Assembly: GCA_025963265.1 (NCBI GenBank)
Contig: JAOPUY010000394.1
Location: forward strand, 1 to 5,961
DNA length: 5,961 nt
Direction of reading: 5' to 3'
DNA from: Frankiales bacterium
GTDB taxonomy: Bacteria; Actinomycetota; Actinomycetes; Mycobacteriales; Jatrophihabitantaceae
Part shown: positions 1 to 5,813 of the stretch, in pieces
How positions within the stretch are numbered: position 1 is the stretch's first letter
Layout: each line of letters starts with the position of its first letter
Program-made: the position numbers and the translations under genes
The notes under the pieces: model-generated
Told to the model about the DNA's origin: nothing
What the model saw: only the letters and a program-made list of their open reading frames with translations
Database searches by the model: none

Positions 1-1233
1 TCAGCGGCGGACCGGCGGTCCTGGCTAGCCCGGGTGCTTGGCCATCAGCCAGGGGGGCTAGCTGGGCCGTGGGCCTCAGCGCAGGAACGCGCGGCGGCCC
101 ATCTGCAGCGCGACTCGCTGTGGCTGCACAACAGCGTCCGAGGGGCCGTCGGCCTGGGTCTGGCCGTTCTCGTCGCCAACCTGTCCGGTGTGCAGCACTC
201 CTTCTGGGTCGTGCTGGGAACCTTGTCGGTGCTGCGTTCCAGCGCCCTCAACACCGGGCAGAACGCCTTTCGGGCGGTGCTGGGGACGGCCGTGGGCTTC
301 GCCATCGGCTCAGCCCTGCTGGTGCCGATCGGCACCGACACCACCTTGCTCTGGTTCCTGCTGCCCATCGCTATCCTGCTGGCCGGCGTAGCTCCCGCGG
401 TGATCTCCTTCGCCGCCGGACAAGCTGCCTTCACCCTGACGCTGGTCATCCTCTTCAACATCGTCCAACCGGCAGGCTGGCGGGTCGGCCTGTATCGAGT
501 CGAGGACATCGCCATCGGCTGCGCGGTGAGCCTGGTCGTCGGGCTGATCTTCTGGCCGCGCGGCGCGGCCGTCGCCCTCAACAAGGCGCTGGCCGAGGCC
601 TACACCGACAGCGCGCACTACCTGGCCACGGCCGTCCGATTCGGGATAGACCGGTGTGACGCGAGCATCCCGCCGGTGCCGCCGCCAACCCATGAGGCAA
701 CCGCCGCGGCCGCGGCCTCCCGGCGGTTGGACGACACCTTCCGGGGCTACCTCGCCGAGCGGGGCGCCAAACCGGTGCCGCTGGCCGAGATGACCGCGCT
801 GGTGACTGGCGTGGCCGGCTTGCGGCTGGCCGCCGACTCGGTGCTCGACCTCTGGGCCCGCGATGACGGCGGCGGGCAAGGGCGGCGAACAGCGGTCGAG
901 GCCGAGCTGAGCCAGACCGCCGAATCGGTCCAAAGCTGGTATGACCAGTTGGCTCGCAGCCTGCTCGGCGCCGATCCCGTGCCGATCCCGCTGGACATGG
1001 ACGCCGGAGCGGACGCGCGGTTGCTCGGCGCCGTCCGCCATGACCTGCCCGGCCCGGACGGCCAGGCCAGCGCCACCGCGGTGCGGGTGATTTGGACCGG
1101 CGACCACCTGGACGCCACTCGACGCCTGCAGCCCGGGCTCATCGCGCCGGCGCAGGCGGCCACGGTCCACAGTCTCGCCATGAGCTCGGCCGGCCAGCAC
1201 CGGCTCGTCACCTGGTGGCACGCGCTGGCCTGA
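1..1233 (+). CDS. FUSC-family membrane protein, C-terminal part (5' truncated by window)
   Basis: The reading frame is open from the first base, so the visible 410 codons are the end of a longer gene; the GTG at 34 is unlikely to be the true start. Visible residues about 45-190 form a cluster of hydrophobic helices with the features of the FUSC_2 (fusaric acid resistance-like) domain: an SVRGAVGLGLAV helix, then SFWVVLGTLSVLR, then a glycine-rich helix, three more hydrophobic segments, and a closing IFWPRG at the membrane edge. The remaining 220 residues or so are soluble, Ala-rich, probably helical and cytoplasmic. Full-length actinobacterial relatives usually have two such membrane/soluble halves and about 700 residues, so this is probably the second half. 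Family members are proposed aromatic-acid or drug exporters, but the substrate cannot be read from sequence. The gene is followed by a 101-bp gap and is probably not part of the phosphate operon. Confidence 0.85.
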   Translation, partial: SAADRRSWLARVLGHQPGGLAGPWASAQERAAAHLQRDSLWLHNSVRGAVGLGLAVLVANLSGVQHSFWVVLGTLSVLRSSALNTGQNAFRAVLGTAVGFAIGSALLVPIGTDTTLLWFLLPIAILLAGVAPAVISFAAGQAAFTLTLVILFNIVQPAGWRVGLYRVEDIAIGCAVSLVVGLIFWPRGAAVALNKALAEAYTDSAHYLATAVRFGIDRCDASIPPVPPPTHEATAAAAASRRLDDTFRGYLAERGAKPVPLAEMTALVTGVAGLRLAADSVLDLWARDDGGGQGRRTAVEAELSQTAESVQSWYDQLARSLLGADPVPIPLDMDAGADARLLGAVRHDLPGPDGQASATAVRVIWTGDHLDATRRLQPGLIAPAQAATVHSLAMSSAGQHRLVTWWHALA

Positions 1234-1334
1234 AGCCCGAGCGATGGCAGGCCAGGTGAACGAGCGGCGAACATCGGTCGATCTTTCGGTCCGATCCCTT
1301 ACGTGATAGGCGAAGCCTCGGTGAACCTGGACGC
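1234..1334. other. Intergenic leader between FUSC gene and phosphate transporter operon
   Basis: This 101-bp gap must carry the end of the FUSC transcript and probably the promoter of the downstream operon. An imperfect hairpin is visible: ATCGG at 1273-1277 pairs with CCGAT at 1291-1295, and inside it CGA (1279-1281) pairs with TCG (1286-1288) around a TCTT loop. It has no T-tract, so it is only a weak terminator candidate. I could not assign a convincing -35/-10 pair. PHO-box-like direct repeats in this gap are listed separately. Confidence 0.5.
1255..1330. promoter_or_regulatory. Two PHO-box-like pairs of 11-bp direct repeats upstream of pit
   Basis: On the plus strand GGTGAAC (1255-1261) is followed exactly 11 bp later by GGCGAAC (1266-1272). 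Nearer the start codon GGCGAAG (1309-1315) is followed exactly 11 bp later by GGTGAAC (1320-1326). Read on the other strand these are GTTCACC/GTTCGCC units with 11-bp period, the layout known for Streptomyces PhoP operators (PHO boxes). Their position just before a phosphate transporter supports phosphate-dependent control by a PhoP/RegX3-type regulator. Caveats: the downstream GGTGA also serves as the probable ribosome-binding site of pit, and a lone GGTGAAC also occurs inside the NRDE gene near 5035, so the heptamer alone is not rare here. No binding is shown. Confidence 0.35.
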
Positions 1335-2501
1335 ATGGGCAACTCGACGCTTCTCGTGTTGGTCGTCATCACGGCCCTCGCCTTCGACTTCACGAACGGT
1401 TTCCACGACACCGGAAACGCGATGGCCACCTCGATCGCGACTGGCGCGTTGCCGCCTAAGGTGGCGGTGGCGCTGTCGGGGGTGTTGAACCTGGTCGGCG
1501 CCTTCCTGTCCCTCAGCGTCGCCGCGACGATCGCCAGCGGCCTGGTCGACACCGGGCTGGTGACGCTGACCGTGGTGTTCGCCGGACTGGCCGGGGGAAT
1601 CCTCTGGAACCTGCTGACCTGGCTGCTCGGCATACCGTCGAGTTCCTCGCACGCGCTCATCGGCGGCATCGTCGGTTCCACGCTCGCCGCCGCCGGCGGC
1701 CACGCGGTCAAGTGGCAGGGCCTGGCCTCCAAGGTCGTGATCCCGGCGGCGCTCTCGCCCTTGATCGCGGGGGGCATCGCGGCGCTGGGCACCCTGCTGA
1801 TCTACCGGATCAGTCGCAACGTCCCCGGTCACGACCGCGAGCGCGGCTTTCGGATCGGCCAGATCGGCTCGGCCTCGATGGTCTCCCTGGCCCACGGCAC
1901 CAACGACGCTCAAAAGACCATGGGCGTCATCACGCTGGCGCTGATCGCGAATCACTCGGTGCCAGCGGACGCCAAGGCCCCGTTCTGGGTGATCCTCAGT
2001 TGCGCCCTGGCGATCAGCGCCGGCACCTACTTGGGTGGCTGGCGAGTAATCCGCACGCTGGGCAAGGGCCTAGTCGAGATTTCTTCGCCTCAGGGGATGG
2101 GCGCCGAGTCAGCCTCGGCCGCCACCATCCTGCTCTCTAGCCATTTCGGGTACTCGCTGTCGACGACGCATGTGGCGACCGGCTCCATCCTGGGTACCGG
2201 AGTGGCCAAGAAGGGCGCGGCAGTCCGGTGGTCGGTCGCCGGCCGGATGGCCACCGCGTGGCTGTTCACATTGCCGCTGGCTGCGCTGGCCGGGGCCGGC
2301 GCCTATGCGGCGGCCAGCGGCATCGGCGGCTCGACCGGCGTGCTGGTGGTGTTCCTCGTGCTGGTCGCCCTGGCGGCGATGTTTTATCTGCGCTCGCGCC
2401 AGAGCGCGGTGCACGCCGGCAACGTGAACGAGGACTGGACCGGCGGGGCCGCGCCGACCTCGGCGGAGCCGGTGGGCGCTGGCGTGGGGGGAGCGGCGTG
2501 A
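1335..2501 (+). CDS. pit: PiT-family inorganic phosphate transporter
   Basis: A 388-aa membrane protein of the PiT (PHO4) family, low-affinity carriers that import phosphate, often as a neutral metal-phosphate complex, driven by the proton gradient. The family's inverted repeat is visible: FDFTNGFHDTGNAMAT at residues 17-32 in the first half and AHGTNDAQKTMGV from about 186 in the second, each with the conserved N/D pair of the substrate site. Each half also has its conserved serine/histidine motif: PSSSSHAL (His106) and STTHVATG (His279). Roughly nine or ten hydrophobic helices can be counted. The last 35 residues or so form a polar Gly/Ala-rich tail. The ATG at 1335 has only a modest GGTGA ribosome-binding site 10 nt upstream, but there is no better in-frame start and the second-residue context fits the family. 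The gene overlaps the next one by 4 nt (GTGA), so translational coupling is expected. Length is close to that of mycobacterial PitA. Confidence 0.95.
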   Translation: MGNSTLLVLVVITALAFDFTNGFHDTGNAMATSIATGALPPKVAVALSGVLNLVGAFLSLSVAATIASGLVDTGLVTLTVVFAGLAGGILWNLLTWLLGIPSSSSHALIGGIVGSTLAAAGGHAVKWQGLASKVVIPAALSPLIAGGIAALGTLLIYRISRNVPGHDRERGFRIGQIGSASMVSLAHGTNDAQKTMGVITLALIANHSVPADAKAPFWVILSCALAISAGTYLGGWRVIRTLGKGLVEISSPQGMGAESASAATILLSSHFGYSLSTTHVATGSILGTGVAKKGAAVRWSVAGRMATAWLFTLPLAALAGAGAYAAASGIGGSTGVLVVFLVLVALAAMFYLRSRQSAVHAGNVNEDWTGGAAPTSAEPVGAGVGGAA

Positions 2502-2758
2502 ACCAGTGGATCAACCTGACCGCCCTCGGGCAGATCGTCGTCGTCGGTCTGCTGTGCGGGGCCGGCCTGCCTGCGTTGTTCGCGGTGGGTCTGTGGCTGC
2601 TCAGCGACCCCCGGGGGCGCATGCGGTTGGCGGCGGCGGGCGAGGAGAGTTCCGAGGTCCACGCCGGCCCGGTGACGGTCGCGGCCGCCGGCCTGTGTTT
2701 CGCGATCGTGCTGGCCGCGATCGGTTGGGGCATTTACTTCATCGTCGCGGGCAGCTGA
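2498..2758 (+). CDS. Small two-helix membrane protein coupled to phosphate transporter
   Basis: An 86-aa protein starting at GTG 2498, which overlaps the transporter stop codon as GTGA and has a strong GGGGGAG ribosome-binding site 5 nt upstream. Two hydrophobic segments are clear: residues about 8-30 (VVVGLLCGAGLPALFAVGLW) and about 61-83 (VAAAGLCFAIVLAAIGWGIY), joined by a polar loop with Arg-rich and Glu-rich parts. This predicts a helical hairpin in the inner membrane. A small membrane protein in the same place is known in mycobacteria (Rv0544c, after pitA), and similar genes follow pit in other actinomycetes. Its function is not known to me. From the coupling I infer an accessory or stabilising subunit of the phosphate transporter, but sequence alone does not prove it. 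Confidence 0.85.
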   Translation: MNQWINLTALGQIVVVGLLCGAGLPALFAVGLWLLSDPRGRMRLAAAGEESSEVHAGPVTVAAAGLCFAIVLAAIGWGIYFIVAGS

Positions 2759-2775
2759 GTCGCGGACCGATTAAC

Positions 2776-2785
2776 GGAGAAAGGA
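2776..2785 (+). promoter_or_regulatory. Strong ribosome-binding site of the DUF3349 gene
   Basis: GGAGAAAGGA lies in the 34-nt gap after the small membrane-protein gene. Its AAGGA core is 7 nt before the ATG at 2793, which fixes that start. The gap is too short for an obvious separate promoter, supporting one transcript from 1335 to 3095. Confidence 0.7.
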
Positions 2786-2792
2786 CAACGCC

Positions 2793-3095
2793 ATGGCCCT
2801 GCCGGCGCCCCTCAACCGGATCGTCGCCTTCCTGCGCGCGGGATATCCGGATGGCGTCCCCGAGCGGGACTACGTGCCCTTGTTCGCGCTACTGGCCCGC
2901 CAGCTCAGCGAGGACGAGGTGCGCCAAGTCGCGACTGAGCTCGCCGCCTTCGAGGGCGAAGCCTCGGCCCCGCTGATCCGCTCGGCCATCACCGAGGTGA
3001 CGCACGAGCACGCCTCCGATCACGACATCGCCCGGGTGAGCGCGAAGCTCGCCGCCGCCGGTTGGCCGTTGGCCTCAGCCCGTGAGCCGAGCTGA
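2793..3095 (+). CDS. DUF3349 family protein (Rv0543c-like)
   Basis: A 100-aa soluble, mostly helical protein matching DUF3349, an actinobacterial family of about 100 residues. Recognisable points are the N-terminal LNRIVAFLRAGYPDGVPERD segment (family members begin with a helix followed by a YPxGVPxxDY-like turn), then YVPLFALLARQLSEDEV, then ITEVTHEHASDHDIARVSAKL, and a closing GWPL. The mycobacterial relative Rv0543c lies in the same order behind pitA and Rv0544c; structures of the family exist but no function is assigned, as far as I know. There is no signal peptide or membrane segment, so it should be cytoplasmic. Co-transcription with the phosphate transporter suggests a role in phosphate handling; that is inference. 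The ORF ends 17 bp before the stop codon of a convergent gene. Confidence 0.9.
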   Translation: MALPAPLNRIVAFLRAGYPDGVPERDYVPLFALLARQLSEDEVRQVATELAAFEGEASAPLIRSAITEVTHEHASDHDIARVSAKLAAAGWPLASAREPS

Positions 3096-3096
3096 G
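3074..3096. terminator. Weak inverted repeat at the end of the phosphate operon
   Basis: CTCAGC (3074-3079) and GCTGAG (3091-3096) form a perfect 6-bp stem with an 11-nt loop across the DUF3349 stop codon, in the zone where two convergent genes meet. There is no T-tract. It may act as a weak or bidirectional terminator, or be chance in GC-rich DNA. Confidence 0.2.
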
Positions 3097-3112
3097 CGGC
3101 GCTAGGCCGGAA

Positions 3113-3685
3113 TCAGTTGTCCCGCAGGTGGCTGGCCTTCTCCTGCGCGGTGGCCGAGAGGTCTTTAGCCTTCTCTTGAGCGGTGGCCGAGGCGTCCTTG
3201 GCCTTCTCCTGCGCGGTGGCCGAGAGGTCTTTGGCCTTCTCTTGAGCGGTGGCCGAGAGGTCCTTGGCCTTCTCCTGCGCGGTGGCCGAGAGGTCTTTGG
3301 CCTTCTCCTGCGCGGTCGCCGAGAGGTCCTTGGCCTTCTCCTGCACCGTGGCCGCCAGGCCGGGCGCCTTGTCTTGGGCGGTGGCGGCGACGTCGTGGGC
3401 TTTCTCCGACACCTTGTCGGCCAGCTCCGCGGCGTGCGCCCCAGCCTCGGTCGCTAGCTCCTTGGCCTTGGTCGGCAGATCAGCCTCGCGTACCCGGTCG
3501 GCGACCTGATGGGCGAATCCCTTCGCCGCGGCGACCGCCTCTGGGCCGTGGTCGTTGATCGCGGCTTTGGTCGAGACGTAGCCTTCGCTGACGGCCTTCT
3601 TGGTCCCCTGGACCGCGTCGAGCAGCAGCCCGATGATCGCGCCGACAAACGCCCCGATGGCCAGGCCTTTCCACACGCCTCTCAC
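3113..3685 (-). CDS. Membrane-anchored YtxH/LEA-like repeat protein
   Basis: The chosen start is GTG at 3685, preceded by GGGAG (3692-3696) with a 6-nt spacer and placed just before the hydrophobic segment. An ATG at 3781 would add 32 arginine-rich residues unlike the family and lacks that support. The 190-aa product has one membrane helix at residues 4-22 (VWKGLAIGAFVGAIIGLLL), as in YtxH-domain proteins, then a long Ala/Lys/Glu-rich helical region. Residues 116-181 are six consecutive copies of an 11-residue unit EKAKDLSATAQ (one copy has Ala for Leu), preceded by two or more decayed copies and ended by EKASHLRDN. In circular order this reads TAQEKAKDLSA, close to the 11-mer of group 3 LEA proteins (TAQAAKEKAGE). 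Such proteins form amphipathic helices that protect membranes or proteins during drying, cold or salt stress. Protection at the inner membrane face is inferred, not shown. Confidence 0.8.
   Translation of the reverse strand: MRGVWKGLAIGAFVGAIIGLLLDAVQGTKKAVSEGYVSTKAAINDHGPEAVAAAKGFAHQVADRVREADLPTKAKELATEAGAHAAELADKVSEKAHDVAATAQDKAPGLAATVQEKAKDLSATAQEKAKDLSATAQEKAKDLSATAQEKAKDLSATAQEKAKDASATAQEKAKDLSATAQEKASHLRDN
3143..3373. repeat. 33-bp in-frame tandem repeats, arranged as 66-bp pairs
   Basis: Seven 33-bp units begin at 3143, 3176, 3209, 3242, 3275, 3308 and 3341; the last is diverged, and partial or decayed copies flank both ends. Units at 3209 and 3275 are identical and the one at 3143 differs by one base. 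Units at 3176 and 3242 share a TTGAGC start and TCCTT variant that the others lack at those sites. The alternation shows that a 66-bp dimer was duplicated. The period is a multiple of three, so copy-number change would lengthen or shorten the encoded helix by 11 or 22 residues without a frameshift. Confidence 0.9.
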
Positions 3686-3906
3686 AACGAGCTCCCGGCG
3701 CCGGAGTCGAGAGTGATTTCTAGCTCGATCGCGATACAGCAATTGCCTCGCATGACAGACCTCCGCGGTGGCGGCGCACACTTCTCGGCACCACAGTGCA
3801 CGCTACGCCAGCGCACATGTCAGCGGCGTGACGGCGCCCGGTGCTAACGTCGAAGCGCGGTTGACGCAAGCCGCTTGGGCCTACTGTGCAGCACTGGGAG
3901 CACCAA
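3686..3906. promoter_or_regulatory. Divergent promoter region between LEA-like and ANTAR genes
   Basis: This 221-bp gap separates two divergently transcribed genes and should hold both promoters. The part nearest the LEA-like gene (about 3712-3755) is clearly richer in A/T than its surroundings and contains the self-complementary TCGATCGCGA-type sequence near 3724-3733. On the plus strand TTGACG at 3861-3866 matches a -35 element; the best -10 is TACTGT at 3882-3887, but the 15-nt spacing is short. Reading frames through the gap (for example an upstream extension to 3781 on the minus strand) show no family resemblance. No operator could be assigned. Confidence 0.5.
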
Positions 3907-3951
3907 ATGGATCGGACGGCCATGGATCGGACGGCCATGGACCCGACGGCC
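3907..3951 (+). repeat. Three 15-bp tandem repeats at the start of the ANTAR gene
   Basis: Three 15-bp units encode MDRTA, MDRTA and MDPTA, each beginning with an in-frame ATG (3907, 3922, 3937). The first two units are identical and the third differs by two bases. Only the first ATG has a well-placed ribosome-binding site. The peptide lies before the GAF domain and is probably disordered. Confidence 0.9.
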
Positions 3952-4713
3952 GTGAAGGCGGCCGCGACCAGTTCGGGCGAGTCCTCGGCCGTGGCCGACG
4001 CGGCCTCGCTCTTGGGCGCGATTGCCACCGAGTTCTCCAGCCTCGCTCGGGCCATGATGGAGGGCGAGGAGGACTCGCTGGTCATCGCCAAGGTGGTGCG
4101 ATTCGCAGCGCACGCGGTCCCGGGCAGCCGGCACGCCGGTCTGACCGTGGTCCGCGGGGTCGCCCGGCCGCACACGCTAGTCGCCACCGACGACATCGCG
4201 CCCCGGCTGGACGCCCTGCAGTTTGAGCTGGCGCAGGGCCCCGCGCTGCAGGCTCTGGTGCAGAGCGACGTGGCTCACGCGGCGGATCTGTCCGCTGACG
4301 GCGAATGGCCTGTCTTCGGTCCGCGGGCCTACGCCGAGACAGGCATCCGCAGCATGCTCTGCCTCCGTCTCTTCCTCACCGGCGAGCATCGCGCGTCGCT
4401 GAACTTCTACTCGCCGGAGCCAGCGGCCTTCGACGAGGCCTCGCTGGCGACCGCGGCCATGTTCGCCGCGTACGCCTCCCTGGTTCAGCTCAACACCGTC
4501 CACAAGGACGCCAACATGAATCTGCAGCGCGCGTTGGAGAGCAATCGAGAGATCGGCGTGGCCATGGGGATTCTGATGGCTCGCAATCTCTTCACTTCCG
4601 ATCAGGCCTTTGAGCACCTGCGCGTCGCCAGTCAGCACACCCACCGGCGGCTGCGGGAGATCGCCGCCGACGTGGTCACCACCGGCGAGATCCCCTACTA
4701 CCCCGAGGATTGA
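3907..4713 (+). CDS. GAF-ANTAR RNA-binding antiterminator-type regulator
   Basis: A 268-aa cytoplasmic regulator. I chose ATG 3907 because GGGAG (3896-3900) lies 6 nt upstream; a GTG at 3886 is in frame but has no comparable site. After a low-complexity N-terminus, residues about 40-185 form a GAF sensor domain with typical actinobacterial features: LQFELAQGPALQAL, the DLSADGEWPVFGPRA segment and GIRSMLCLRL. Residues about 195-262 form an ANTAR domain: ALESNREIGVAMGILMARN, then SDQAFEHLRVASQHTHRRLR and EIAADVV. ANTAR domains bind paired hexaloop hairpins in nascent RNA and prevent termination; here the GAF domain presumably controls that in response to a small ligand or redox state, which cannot be identified from sequence. 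It is divergent from the LEA-like gene and convergent with the NRDE gene, its stop lying 1 bp from the latter's. Its RNA targets are unknown. Confidence 0.93.
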   Translation: MDRTAMDRTAMDPTAVKAAATSSGESSAVADAASLLGAIATEFSSLARAMMEGEEDSLVIAKVVRFAAHAVPGSRHAGLTVVRGVARPHTLVATDDIAPRLDALQFELAQGPALQALVQSDVAHAADLSADGEWPVFGPRAYAETGIRSMLCLRLFLTGEHRASLNFYSPEPAAFDEASLATAAMFAAYASLVQLNTVHKDANMNLQRALESNREIGVAMGILMARNLFTSDQAFEHLRVASQHTHRRLREIAADVVTTGEIPYYPED

Positions 4714-4714
4714 A

Positions 4715-5461
4715 CTACCTAGGCCACCAGGCCGTCGTCCACGGGTCGTGCTTGGCCGGGCGCACCGTGTAGTCCAGCCGGAGCCGGCCCGGCACGGCGA
4801 GGATGAACTGACCGAAGACCGTTTCGAAGATCTCACCGTCCTTCGGGACCTCCACCAGCATGGCCAGCGGATCCTCGCTCGGTTCGGCCTCGGCCACCAC
4901 CGGGAGCCAGTCGGCCCAGACCGATTCGGTCGCGTCCGTCGGCGTGGCCGCCGGCGCCCGGCCGTCGCCGGGCCATCTCGCCCGGCCGTGGGCCAGCCGC
5001 TCGTCCGCGACGGAGTCAGCGCGGCCGCGCGGGGTGAACAGGTGCAGGCCAGCGCCCAGCTCCACCGTTTCGAGCTTGTCGCCGTGGAAGGACCACCAGG
5101 TCAGCCGGTCCGGCTCGGCCAGCACCAGATTGAAGCTGGCCATCGGCGCCAGCTCGACCAGCGACGGCCAGTCCTGGCCCGCCTGCAGCGCGCGCAGCGG
5201 CAGGACTCCGCGACTGGCCGCGCCCGGCTCGGCCTTACGCTCGTCGCCGCCGTTGAGCACCACCGCCGTCCGCCCGCTAGTCACGTCGCTGGCGCACCAG
5301 GTTCCGCCGCCCCGCTGGTCGCGGCCGCCCACCACGCTTGGCTGCGCCGGCCACCAGGCTCCGGGCAGATCGAAGCTGCGGTGGGCGAACTCATCGCGCA
5401 GCGCCAGAATCTCGACGGGCCAGACGGCGCCGGGCCGCCAGCGGCAAACGAGGGTGCACAT
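4715..5461 (-). CDS. NRDE (TANGO2) family protein
   Basis: A 248-aa protein of the NRDE/TANGO2 family. The N-terminus is typical: MCTLVCRW with Cys at position 2 (the family is predicted to have an Ntn-hydrolase-like fold with that cysteine exposed), then ALRDEFAHRS, the family's NRDE motif with Leu in place of Asn, then GRDQRGGGTWCASD matching the conserved GGRD..GGTW block, and AVVLNGGDER with the expected SRG nearby (ASRG). The C-terminal part holds FETVFGQFILAVPG and a closing YTVRPA, in keeping with the family's end. The biochemical role is unsettled; eukaryotic TANGO2 is linked to Golgi organisation and lipid or haem handling. No signal peptide is seen. The ATG at 5461 lacks a good ribosome-binding site, but the MCT start matches the family exactly. 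It lies 37 nt downstream of the 104-aa gene and is probably co-transcribed with it. Confidence 0.85.
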   Translation of the reverse strand: MCTLVCRWRPGAVWPVEILALRDEFAHRSFDLPGAWWPAQPSVVGGRDQRGGGTWCASDVTSGRTAVVLNGGDERKAEPGAASRGVLPLRALQAGQDWPSLVELAPMASFNLVLAEPDRLTWWSFHGDKLETVELGAGLHLFTPRGRADSVADERLAHGRARWPGDGRAPAATPTDATESVWADWLPVVAEAEPSEDPLAMLVEVPKDGEIFETVFGQFILAVPGRLRLDYTVRPAKHDPWTTAWWPR

Positions 5462-5498
5462 CCCACGGACGCTACCGCTACCCGGGCCGGCTCGAGGG

Positions 5499-5813
5499 TC
5501 AGCTCGGGGTGATCACCTGAGCCCGTAGCAGCGCGATGGCCAACTGCGCGACGGCGTCCTCGGGGTTGTCAGCGCTCTCCACGTAGCCCTTGGTGTAGAT
5601 CTCGGCGCGATAGGCCGCCGTCCAGACCTCCGGCGCGCTGTCCTCGACGACTTCCTTGTCGATCGAGACGTAGTGGCCCGGCAGCCGGTCGAGCAGGAAG
5701 CCCAAGTCGTAAAGCCAGGTCTTGTTTCCGGCGTCGTCAAGGGTGAAGGTCTCGGGCTGCCACCCGCTGATGTCGTAGAGCAAAAGGGCAAGCTGGAAGT
5801 TCGCGTGTTTCAT
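5499..5813 (-). CDS. Conserved-looking hypothetical protein, 104 aa
   Basis: I do not recognise this family. The start at ATG 5813 has GGGA 6 nt upstream, and codon use is mostly C/G-ending as in the neighbours, so the gene is probably real. The product is acidic and without signal peptide or membrane segment. It begins MKHANFQLALLLYDISGW, a helix that is amphipathic rather than membrane-spanning, followed by aromatic-rich segments (KTWLYDLGFLLDRLPGHYV, EVWTAAYRAEIYTKGYV) and a C-terminal helix EDAVAQLAIALLRAQVI. This is a compact alpha/beta-looking small protein, perhaps a binding partner rather than an enzyme. Its gene precedes the NRDE gene by 37 nt on the same strand, so the two likely share a transcript. 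No conserved catalytic motif is visible. Confidence 0.7.
   Translation of the reverse strand: MKHANFQLALLLYDISGWQPETFTLDDAGNKTWLYDLGFLLDRLPGHYVSIDKEVVEDSAPEVWTAAYRAEIYTKGYVESADNPEDAVAQLAIALLRAQVITPS

Noticed and set aside
310..1221. 303-residue minus-strand open frame opposite the FUSC gene
   Set aside because: Low-complexity shadow frame; the plus-strand frame has the membrane-helix pattern of the FUSC family.
3143..3373. CRISPR array
   Set aside because: Repeats are head-to-tail 33-bp units with no unique spacers and they encode an in-frame 11-residue motif.
3128..3509. Plus-strand repeat-rich open frames opposite the LEA-like gene (GGREVFGLLL-type and AERSLAFSC-type repeats)
   Set aside because: They are antisense readings of the 33-bp repeats, which contain no stops in these frames. 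They lack a ribosome-binding site and family resemblance.
3686..3781. 32-residue N-terminal extension of the LEA-like protein from ATG 3781
   Set aside because: It is Arg/Cys-rich, unlike YtxH-type proteins, and the GTG at 3685 has a well-placed GGGAG just before the membrane helix.
3886..3906. GTG at 3886 as start of the ANTAR gene
   Set aside because: It has no upstream ribosome-binding site, and the GGGAG that serves ATG 3907 would lie inside the coding sequence.
5034..5040. GGTGAAC inside the NRDE gene as another PHO-box unit
   Set aside because: Single heptamer within coding sequence, with no partner 11 bp away noted. It serves as a caution about chance matches.
4610..5528. Long plus-strand open frames opposite the NRDE gene (300 and 222 residues)
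   Set aside because: They are Arg/Pro/Gly-rich shadow frames, typical of the opposite strand of GC-rich genes. The minus-strand frame has clear NRDE motifs.
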